A stretch of 41,599 nt of DNA from Devosia psychrophila (GTDB taxonomy: Bacteria > Pseudomonadota > Alphaproteobacteria > Rhizobiales > Devosiaceae): the NCBI RefSeq assembly GCF_000971275.1, contig NZ_LAPV01000073.1, forward strand, positions 1 to 41,599, read 5' to 3'. Made by a program: the position numbers and the translations under genes. Below the pieces are notes generated by a model. The model was not told the DNA's origin, ran no database searches, and worked only from the letters and a program-made list of their open reading frames with translations. Positions 35,524 to 41,599 of the stretch are shown here, in pieces; positions within the stretch are counted from its first letter, which is position 1; every line of letters begins with the position of its first letter.

Positions 35524-36885
35524 TCAGGCGTAGCGGGACGAAATGATCCGTTCCAGCGCGCGAATGCCCTGGGCCTCGCCGCCAAACGGGCCATGCGAGC
35601 GTACCTCGGGATTCCAGGCCATGATATCGAAATGCGCCCAGGCCGTGGTCTTTTCAACGAAGCGGCGCAGGAACAAGGCGGCAGTGATCGAACCGGCAAA
35701 GCCGTCGCTCGTGACATTGTTGATGTCGGCGATCTTGGAGTTTAGCTTGGCGTCATAGGGGCTCCAGAGCGGCATGCGCCACAGCGGATCTTCCACCGCG
35801 ACCGATGCGGCGGCAATCTGGGCGGCCAGCGCCTCATCATCGGTGTAGAATGGCGGCAGGTCCGGACCGAGAGCGACGCGCGCGGCGCCGGTCAGCGTCG
35901 CCATGTCGATCAGCAATTCTGGCCGCTCTTCATCGGCCAACGCCAATGCATCGGCCAGCACCAGCCGGCCTTCGGCATCGGTATTGCCGATCTCGACCGT
36001 GATGCCATTGCGACTGGTCAGGATATCGCCCGGCCGGAATGCGTTGGCGGAGATCGAGTTCTCGACGGCAGGAATGAGCACGCGCAACCGCACGTTGAGC
36101 CGCGCGGCCATGATCATCGAGGCCAGGCCCAGCACATTGGCGGCGCCGCCCATGTCCTTCTTCATCAGCAGCATGCCGCTCGGTGGCTTGATGTCGAGGC
36201 CCCCGGTATCGAAACACACCCCTTTGCCGACTAACGTAACCTTCGGCGCGCTTTCCGGCCCCCAGGTCATGTCGACCAGGCGCGGCGCGTCCGCCGCGGC
36301 CCGGCCGACCGCATGGATCATGGGGAAATTCTTGGCGAGCAGGTCATCGCCGGTGATGACGGAGACGGCGGCGCCATGCACTGAAGCGAGATCATGGACG
36401 GCCTTTTCAAGCTCGCTGGGGCCCATGTCGTTGGTCGGCGTATTGATCAGCTCGCGCGTCAGGAAAACGCCCGCGGCAATCCGCCGAGCATTGGCCCCAT
36501 TGGCGCCGGCAACGTTGATCCGCAGGACACGCCCTGCCCTCTTGCCATAGCGCGTAAACGCATAGCCCCCGAGGACCAGTCCGAGCGCTACGAGATCGCC
36601 GCATTCCGATGGCGTCGCCAGATGCCAGTCGCCCTCCGGAAGGAGCCTTGCAAGCGCGCCGGCCGAAAGGGCAGCCTTGCTATCTCCCATCCCGAGCAAC
36701 GCGGCAACGACGCTCCCGCCTTCGCCCGGCACCATCAGGCTGGAACCCGCCGCGCCGTTGAAGTCGTTTGCGTTCATCCAGTTCACCGCGAACGGATCCA
36801 ACCCCGCCGAACCCTGCTTGTTGTGACCGACCAGATAGACGGGCCGGGATGTCGCGGTCTTTTCATCGACGAGTTCGACGGGCAT
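35524..36885 (-). CDS. M17 family leucyl aminopeptidase
   Basis: This 453-residue cytoplasmic metalloaminopeptidase removes N-terminal residues from short peptides using two metal ions. The metal and catalytic residues of Escherichia coli PepA are all matched: Lys221 and Asp226 in GKGVCFDTGG, Lys233, Asp244 in KKDMGGAA, Asp303 and Glu305 in NTDAEGRL, with catalytic Arg307. The N-terminal domain is shorter than in PepA (about 503 residues), as in the PepB-like and alphaproteobacterial forms. It precedes the RidA-like gene in the same orientation. With the peptide transporter nearby it fits peptide breakdown. Confidence 0.93.
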   Translation of the reverse strand: MPVELVDEKTATSRPVYLVGHNKQGSAGLDPFAVNWMNANDFNGAAGSSLMVPGEGGSVVAALLGMGDSKAALSAGALARLLPEGDWHLATPSECGDLVALGLVLGGYAFTRYGKRAGRVLRINVAGANGANARRIAAGVFLTRELINTPTNDMGPSELEKAVHDLASVHGAAVSVITGDDLLAKNFPMIHAVGRAAADAPRLVDMTWGPESAPKVTLVGKGVCFDTGGLDIKPPSGMLLMKKDMGGAANVLGLASMIMAARLNVRLRVLIPAVENSISANAFRPGDILTSRNGITVEIGNTDAEGRLVLADALALADEERPELLIDMATLTGAARVALGPDLPPFYTDDEALAAQIAAASVAVEDPLWRMPLWSPYDAKLNSKIADINNVTSDGFAGSITAALFLRRFVEKTTAWAHFDIMAWNPEVRSHGPFGGEAQGIRALERIISSRYA

Positions 36886-36936
36886 GGAATCCTCAGGGAT
36901 AGGCCGTACGGTTGCGGATGCGGCGAAGGCGCTGGC

Positions 36937-37986
36937 TCAGTAGCCGCGCGCCTTGTCGAACTGATTGCGCAGCATTTCGCCCCGCGTGAAGCGGCCCAGA
37001 TTGTTGATGAAAATATCGACGATGCGGCCATTCTCGGCGGCCACCGTACTGGCGGAATGCGGGGAAATCAGCACGTTGGGAAGGCCCCATATCGGACTCT
37101 CCTTGGGCAAAGGTTCGACCTCAAAGACATCGAGCGCGGCGCCCTTGATGCGGCCCGACGTCAGACCCTCGATCATGGCCGCCTCATTGATAACTCCGCC
37201 GCGCGAGATATTCACGATCACTGCGCCCGGCTTGAGCGCCTCCACCTGCGGCCGATCGATCAGGAGCCGGGTTTCGTCGGTCAGCGGACAGGCCAGCACT
37301 AGCGCATCGACTTCCGGCAACACGTCGAGCAGTTGGCGCTGGTCGACCAGCCGGCTGACACCCTCGGGCAACTCGCCCCCGACGCTCCGCCGCGCCCCCC
37401 ACACTTCCACGCCGAAGCGGGCACAATCGCGTGCAACCTCGCGACCCAATGAGCCCAGGCCCACGATTAGCACGCGGGCGCCGTCGAGACCGGGCGTCGT
37501 ATAGCGCTCCCAGTGATGGGCCTGCTTCATGGTGTTGAGATATTGCACGTCGCGGAAGAAATACAGCAGGCCGAGCATGGTGAACTCAGCCAGTGGTCGA
37601 GCATGCACGCCCGATGCGGTCGTGAACGCGATATCGCTGTTCTCGAGGCCGGTCCGCTTCAGATATTCGCCAATCCCCGCACTGGTCGCCTGGACCCAGC
37701 GCAGCTTGGGCGCATTGGCCGGTAGATTTGTTGGATCGAGGCGATCGAAATCGAACAGGATGTCGGCGCTCCGCAGCAAGGCCGCCCAACGGGTCTGCTG
37801 CTCTGGCGTCAGTGTCCGCGGAGCGCCGTTGTGATCGGCGACATAACGGGGCTTGGCCAGCAGATCGGCATCATGGACGACGTCGAAACGGTCTGGGTCG
37901 AAAGCCCTGATGCGGTCGACGAACTCGTCCTCGAGCGGCGACGCGATCACGATAGTCAGTTTCTCGGTATTGTTTGAATCGCACAT
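36937..37986 (-). CDS. D-2-hydroxyacid dehydrogenase family protein (copy 1)
   Basis: This 349-residue NAD(P)-dependent dehydrogenase would interconvert a 2-oxo acid and a 2-hydroxy acid. The Rossmann motif GLGSLG is at 176-181, and the catalytic triad is Arg262 (NISRGGV), Glu291 (EVEPLP) and His310 (ISPHSAS). The N-terminal domain contains ATSAGIGEYLKRTGL. It lies 34 bases downstream of a paralogue of identical length encoded upstream on the same strand. The two share motifs such as SGIGE or AGIGE, ARGVH or ASGVH, and HSAST. The substrate could be a 2-oxo acid formed by the nearby aminotransferase. Confidence 0.92.
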   Translation of the reverse strand: MCDSNNTEKLTIVIASPLEDEFVDRIRAFDPDRFDVVHDADLLAKPRYVADHNGAPRTLTPEQQTRWAALLRSADILFDFDRLDPTNLPANAPKLRWVQATSAGIGEYLKRTGLENSDIAFTTASGVHARPLAEFTMLGLLYFFRDVQYLNTMKQAHHWERYTTPGLDGARVLIVGLGSLGREVARDCARFGVEVWGARRSVGGELPEGVSRLVDQRQLLDVLPEVDALVLACPLTDETRLLIDRPQVEALKPGAVIVNISRGGVINEAAMIEGLTSGRIKGAALDVFEVEPLPKESPIWGLPNVLISPHSASTVAAENGRIVDIFINNLGRFTRGEMLRNQFDKARGY

Positions 37987-38020
37987 TCTAATCTCCCTTG
38001 ATCAGGCCGGACATCGCTCG

Positions 38021-39070
38021 TCAGTACAAAAGCTGCTTGTCGAAAATGTTGGACATTTTTGCCTGCTCGCCGCGCAGATAGAGTGCAAGGTTCTTACAGA
38101 AAATGTCGGTGATCTTGGCGTTCTCCGTTGTCACGGTGCTCGCCGAGTGCGGATTGATCATGACATTAGGCATGTCCCACAGCGGGCTCGACGCCGGCAG
38201 CGGCTCGATCTGGGCGACGTCGATTGCCGCAAAGCCGATTTTGCCGTTACGCAACGCCTCGATCATCGCCACTTCGTCGATCGTGCTGCCGCGACCGGTG
38301 TTGATGAATGCGACGCCCGGACGCATCAGCGAAATCGCGGTGCGATCCAGCATATTCTCAGTCTCGTCGGTATGCGGAACCGTGCACACGATCGCGTCGG
38401 CCTGCGGCAACAGCCGGTGGAGTTCGGACACGCCATGGATTTCGTCGAACATATCGGCATGTTCGCGCGGCTTGTCCGGGCTGCGCGTCACGGCGACGAT
38501 CCGCATACCCAGAGCACGACCCACAACGGCAACGCCGCGCGCCAGATCGCCGGCGCCAATGGTCACCAGCGTGCGGCCGGCCACTTCCTCGTCGCAATAG
38601 CGCTCCCACCGATGCGCCTTCTGCTCGGCCTCGAGGAAGCGGAACTTCTTGAAATACATCAGCAGCGCCATGAAACTCCATTCGGCCAACGGACCTGAAT
38701 GTACGCCACGCGCGGTAGTCAGCAGCAGGTCGGACTTGTCCATGCCCGAGCGCTTGACGAATTCGCCGATGCCGCTGGAGGTGAACTGGATCCACTTGGC
38801 GTTTTTGAGATGGACCAAATCGCCCGGCATCTCCTTGGGGATGGGGCAATCCAGCAGGACTTCCGCCTTTTCCAGGTTCGCCCGCCAGCGCGCAGTCTGC
38901 TCCTCGGTTCGCTTGAAGGTCAGCACACCCTTGTGGTCGCAGGAATAGCGCAGCGGCGGATAGAGATCGCCCTCATAGGACACTTCGACGCGGTCCGGCG
39001 CCACGGCGCGAATGCGTTCCACAAGCTCAGCTTCGAACGGCGCGCAGATCATCAGTTGTATCTTGTCCAT
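38021..39070 (-). CDS. D-2-hydroxyacid dehydrogenase family protein (copy 2)
   Basis: This 349-residue dehydrogenase is a paralogue of the next gene. The catalytic Arg260 (NTGRGST), Glu289 (AQIEPLP) and His308 (INPHSAS) are kept. The dinucleotide motif is GAGDLA at 172-177, with Ala in place of the third Gly, which may shift cofactor preference or weaken binding. The start MDKIQLMICAP is set by GGAG 8 bases upstream. The reading frame stays open a further 76 codons, but that part is the out-of-frame end of a broken OppD-like gene and some junk, so it is excluded. It may be transcribed together with copy 1. Confidence 0.92.
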   Translation of the reverse strand: MDKIQLMICAPFEAELVERIRAVAPDRVEVSYEGDLYPPLRYSCDHKGVLTFKRTEEQTARWRANLEKAEVLLDCPIPKEMPGDLVHLKNAKWIQFTSSGIGEFVKRSGMDKSDLLLTTARGVHSGPLAEWSFMALLMYFKKFRFLEAEQKAHRWERYCDEEVAGRTLVTIGAGDLARGVAVVGRALGMRIVAVTRSPDKPREHADMFDEIHGVSELHRLLPQADAIVCTVPHTDETENMLDRTAISLMRPGVAFINTGRGSTIDEVAMIEALRNGKIGFAAIDVAQIEPLPASSPLWDMPNVMINPHSASTVTTENAKITDIFCKNLALYLRGEQAKMSNIFDKQLLY

Positions 39071-39160
39071 GAACGGACTCCGGCATCGACTTGGGAAGTT
39101 CAGGCGAGCAAATTCGCAAGGCGCCAGCGGCCACCGGCGTCTGGAACGTGCGAATAAAAA

Positions 39161-39441
39161 GGTGGGGAGCTTGAGCAGGTCCGTTCCCATGAACGAAGTG
39201 CCGCCGTCGGCGATATGCCCGGCGGCGACTGGGTCAGCCGCAGGATTGAGAGCACGGCCTTGGTCTTGCTGCCGCTTTCTCCCACGAACGCGAAGCATTC
39301 CCGCTTTCGAACCGAACAGGAAATGCCCTTGAGCGCATTGACGACGCTATCGACGGTATGGAACTTGGCCTCCAATGACGCGAAGCCGGAACCTGAAGTT
39401 TCTATCGCTTCCGCGCCCGCTGGAGGGACCGCCTGGATCAT
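39161..39441 (-). pseudogene. Remnant of OppD/DppD-type ABC ATPase gene, frameshifted
   Basis: About 75 codons from an ATG at 39441 resemble the N-terminus of a peptide-transporter ATPase: VVNALKGISCSVRKRECFAFVGESGS, then VLSILRLTQSPPG. The Walker A reads GESGSKTKA instead of GESGSGKS, so the key Gly-Lys-Ser/Thr order is broken. After a one-base frameshift near 39220 the sequence continues in the next frame as AGHIADGGTSFMGTDLLKLP, which is the expected next ATPase segment. The rest is deleted. The ATG overlaps the aminotransferase stop by 4 bases (ATGA), so an aminotransferase and peptide-transporter operon once existed here. Confidence 0.75.
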
Positions 39442-40697
39442 GCCTGGTCCAGCCCGCCTTTTCGCGCGGCCAGATCGCCGAGTACGCTGACCATGCGCTT
39501 GAGCGCTTCGGCCCAGCTCTTTTCATCGCGCGCATAGCACACGCGGAAATGCCCTGCCGCACTCGGCCCGAACTGGTAGCCCGGGCTGATCAACACCCCC
39601 GCCTGCTGCAGCAAGGCCGCGGCGACCTCGGCATCCGTCAAGCCTAGCGCGGACACATCGGCCCACAGGTAAGCCGTGCCCTGCTGCGGATGCAGCTTCA
39701 GCCAGTTCAGCGAACTGAGCGCCGTGGCGGTCATCTCCCGGAGCGCCTTGAACTTATCGATCCGGCTGACCAGCCACTCGGCGTCGTCTGCCAGCCAGCC
39801 GCTCAGCACATGCTGGGCATAGGCCGGCGCACGCAGGGCCGTGATGGACATGATGTTTTCGACGCCCCGGATCAACGCCTCGTTTCCGACCAGCACGCCG
39901 AGGCGATAGCCGCTCAACGACTCGGTCTTGCTGGGCCCGAGCAGCGTAGCCGTCTGCTCCATCATTCCCGCTTCGGCCGCCAGATGCACGAATTCGGTGC
40001 CGTCATAGGTCAGGCGCGCATAGAGCTCGTCCACCACCACTGAGACGCCGTACTGGCGCACCAGGGCCGCGATCGACTGAATGGTCTGGCGCGAATAGAC
40101 CGCGCCAGTCGGATTGTTGGGGTGAGAGAAGATGAAATGGCGCGCCTTGTGGTCGGCAAATTCGGCCTCCAGCGCTTGCAGGTCGGGCGCATAATGCCCC
40201 TCTGCATCGAGCTGCAGCGGCACGTAGCCGATGTCGGCGCCAAGAAAGCGCAGGATACGCGCTGTGAACAGGTAATCGGGGTCCATCACCACGACCCGGT
40301 CGCCCTTGTTGATGCGGGCGGAAAGCGCCCCAAACAAGGCAGCTTGCGTACCGGGCGTCAGGATCAGGTTCTTGCGGGGGTCGACCGGAATGCCCAGGAG
40401 CTTGCTGACATTGCGGGCCACCTCGTCGAGCACTTCGGGATTGCCGCGGTAACCCGTATAGGCCAGCGACCCGTCCTCGGCAGCTCGGCTGAAGCGCTCT
40501 ACGGCCCAATCTGGCGGTGGAAACCGCACGGTATCGAAATGGGTGGTGTCGATGAAGTCCAGGGGCGCCTTGCTCAGCAGGTCGATGTCGGCCTGCCGGA
40601 CGTTTGGAGAGGCAATCGCCGCCCGTTCCGGCAATTTCAGAGCACTAACTCTTTCCGCCTCATATTCTTTGAAGGACGGCGCGAGTTCCAAGCTCAT
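39438..40697 (-). CDS. PLP-dependent class I/II aminotransferase
   Basis: This 419-residue aminotransferase of fold type I has the PLP-binding Lys257 in GPSKTESLSGYRLG, Asp223 and Tyr226 in VVDELYA, the HPNNPTG motif at 192-198 and a C-terminal Arg in FRVCYARD for the substrate carboxylate. The region YTGYRGNPEVLDEVA is family-typical. It would move an amino group between an amino acid and a 2-oxo acid. The two 2-hydroxyacid dehydrogenases and RidA-like protein on the same strand may act on its products. It precedes the broken OppD-like gene with a 4-base overlap, and a degraded LysR gene diverges from it. Confidence 0.92.
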   Translation of the reverse strand: MSLELAPSFKEYEAERVSALKLPERAAIASPNVRQADIDLLSKAPLDFIDTTHFDTVRFPPPDWAVERFSRAAEDGSLAYTGYRGNPEVLDEVARNVSKLLGIPVDPRKNLILTPGTQAALFGALSARINKGDRVVVMDPDYLFTARILRFLGADIGYVPLQLDAEGHYAPDLQALEAEFADHKARHFIFSHPNNPTGAVYSRQTIQSIAALVRQYGVSVVVDELYARLTYDGTEFVHLAAEAGMMEQTATLLGPSKTESLSGYRLGVLVGNEALIRGVENIMSITALRAPAYAQHVLSGWLADDAEWLVSRIDKFKALREMTATALSSLNWLKLHPQQGTAYLWADVSALGLTDAEVAAALLQQAGVLISPGYQFGPSAAGHFRVCYARDEKSWAEALKRMVSVLGDLAARKGGLDQA

Positions 40698-40805
40698 GAC
40701 ATTTTTTCCTTAAGCTGCAATCTCCATCAGCTTAGGCCTGGGCGAACCGAAGAAAACCCACTTTCATCTTTTCTCAAACACAACGAAACGTTTGTTTCAC
40801 GCGCG

Positions 40806-41111
40806 ATGGGTGAGCAAAGCACTGGACCTGTTTCTGAATGGGCGCTGCGGCGAAGTCCCTTGCTGCCCTTCGCCAGGGACTGGGGGTGGGTTTCACTGTC
40901 CCGCTTCGTGGAACGCAGAGCCGGGTCTGCGCGTGCGCCCGGAACGCTCAACGGATCTCCCGGCGCATTGTCGATTCTTTCGCAAGACGAAATCCGGCGA
41001 ACCGAACGGGTGCGACTCTTCATCGACTTCGTCTCTCAGCGCCCGGCTGAATACGCACCTCGTCTGCTGGGATCGCACCCCGAAGTCGCGCTGACACTCG
41101 AACCTCAGTAG
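40806..41111 (+). pseudogene. Probable LysR regulator remnant
   Basis: A 101-codon frame ends with a stretch like the C-terminus of LysR regulators (LSILSQDEIRRTERVRLFIDFVSQ, then a helical tail RPAEYAPRLLG). The front 50 codons are arginine- and serine-rich with no helix-turn-helix, so the gene has probably lost most of its DNA-binding part. It diverges from the aminotransferase gene, where a LysR regulator is often placed. Upstream, GAAAC at 40785-40789 and GTTTC at 40794-40798 form a small inverted repeat in an otherwise featureless 108-base promoter gap. Confidence 0.4.
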
Positions 41112-41121
41112 GAAAGAAGTG

Positions 41122-41208
41122 ATGACAGACAACACGACAACACCTGCGGTGGCTGACCAATGGCAGCTTTCAGGATCTCGCGTTTCGATACCAAATGGCA
41201 GAAACTAG
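41122..41208 (+). pseudogene. Truncated 5' end of a gene, possibly a SAM-dependent methyltransferase
   Basis: A short frame with a good purine-rich ribosome-binding site (GGAAAGAAG) starts at 41122 and reads MTDNTTTPAVADQWQLSGS, then meets a stop after 28 codons where insertion-sequence DNA begins near 41200. DQWQLSGS resembles the start of some class I methyltransferases, but this is a weak guess. It follows the LysR remnant by 10 bases on the same strand, so the two may once have been an operon. Confidence 0.35.
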
Positions 41209-41266
41209 AGCGCACCCCATTTTGACCGGACAGTCGGCATAGCCGATAAGGCATAGGCATGCGCCT

Positions 41267-41414
41267 ATGAGTACGACTATGTCCAAGAACCCCGATGAGC
41301 CGCTTCGGCGGGTCGAAGTCATCACCTCCGTGCAGCGCGGCCGGCGCGGGTCCGTCGCCGAGAAGATGCGGCTGGTTGAAGACGCCATGCAGCCTGGCAT
41401 GAGCGTTTCTTACG
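41267..41414 (+). pseudogene. Interrupted IS OrfA (IS3 or IS66 type)
   Basis: About 50 codons from ATG 41267 encode the helix-turn-helix start of an insertion-sequence OrfA: RRVEVITSVQRGRRGSVAEKMRLVEDAMQPGMSVSYV. This resembles OrfA of IS2-like IS3 elements and TnpA of IS66 elements, which I cannot tell apart from this part. The family sequence stops after MSVSYV at about 41414, where the end of another insertion sequence begins, so the gene is broken. The outer element's left end is probably near 41200. Confidence 0.65.
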
Positions 41415-41599
41415 TGGACTTGCCCCGCTTTAATGGAGAGGCATTAGCTCATTTAAGTGCCCGGTTTTCGAACTGCACAGGACTTTGGTAGTCGAGGGCG
41501 GAGTGTCGCCTCACAGGATTGTAGAAGCCGTCGATGTAGCGGGCAATGGCCTGTTCGGCATCGTGTCTGGTCTGGAAGCGTGTGCGCCAGACGAGCTCG
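41415..41599 (-). mobile_element. End of an IS3-family element, partial
   Basis: The likely terminus starts TGGACTTGCCCCGC at 41415, with the 5'-TG typical of IS3-family ends. It has inserted into the OrfA of another element. The other end and any target duplication are beyond the window. Confidence 0.65.
41449..41599 (-). CDS. IS3-family transposase OrfB, C-terminal part (runs off window)
   Basis: The last 49 codons of an IS3-family OrfB are read from the window edge leftward to a TGA at 41449-41451. They match the end of the DDE integrase domain: AIARYIDGFYNPVRRHSALDY, then QSPVQFENRAL. The final catalytic Glu of the DDE triad lies upstream, outside the window. The stop codon is about 35 bases from the proposed element end, as is usual. 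The gene may be intact beyond the window. Confidence 0.8.
   Translation of the reverse strand, partial: ELVWRTRFQTRHDAEQAIARYIDGFYNPVRRHSALDYQSPVQFENRALK

Noticed and set aside
39071..39298. N-terminal extension making hydroxyacid dehydrogenase copy 2 425 residues long
   Set aside because: A ribosome-binding site precedes the ATG at 39070, the paralogue is 349 residues, and the extension holds an OppD fragment.

Overview
The window looks like chromosomal or megaplasmid DNA of an alphaproteobacterium of the Hyphomicrobiales, possibly Devosia-like. The basis is high GC, the pcaQ-pcaDCHG arrangement, overlapping ATGA gene junctions, and dispersed palindromes of the CCCTCCCC/GGGGAGGG and AAAAAGTGG/CCACTTTTT types. 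The genus is an inference. The content is almost entirely catabolic: ABC uptake systems, each next to enzymes and a local regulator. No tRNA, rRNA, CRISPR array or replication origin was seen.

Region 1 (1-6169) is a sugar-type module. A leftward operon (aldehyde dehydrogenase, periplasmic sugar-binding protein, permease, single-domain ATPase) diverges from a GntR/FCD regulator and an SDR that resembles Caulobacter xylose dehydrogenase XylB. The divergent promoter holds three GTATGG repeats with exact 10-bp spacing.

Region 2 (6193-16658) is an aromatic-acid module. It holds a five-gene branched-chain-amino-acid-type ABC transporter, pobA with an AraC-type pobR, pcaQ, and the pcaDCHG operon. 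Together these convert 4-hydroxybenzoate to protocatechuate and then to 3-oxoadipate, except that pcaB is not in the window. Matching PcaQ-type boxes lie upstream of both pcaD and the transporter's binding-protein gene, which points to a protocatechuate or 4-hydroxybenzoate uptake system under PcaQ control.

Region 3 (16703-20374) is accessory. It has a DUF6481 coiled-coil gene, a CoiA/DUF6035-like nuclease candidate, the C-terminal remnant of a Lon-like AAA+ ATPase, and an IS110-family transposase carrying two compensating frameshifts.

Region 4 (20375-33044) is a ten-gene leftward set: gamma-glutamyltransferase-like protein, complete Opp/Dpp-type ABC transporter, two DUF885 putative metallopeptidases, a Gfo/Idh/MocA oxidoreductase and a ketopantoate-reductase-family protein. 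Two LysR genes follow on the right. This is the best candidate for an undescribed pathway: uptake and breakdown of an unusual peptide or gamma-glutamyl conjugate. Two of its enzymes lack canonical catalytic residues.

Region 5 (35054-41599) continues the peptide and amino-acid theme with a RidA-like protein, an M17 aminopeptidase, two 2-hydroxyacid dehydrogenases and a PLP aminotransferase. It decays rightward into a frameshifted OppD remnant, a LysR remnant, a truncated gene start and two nested insertion sequences.
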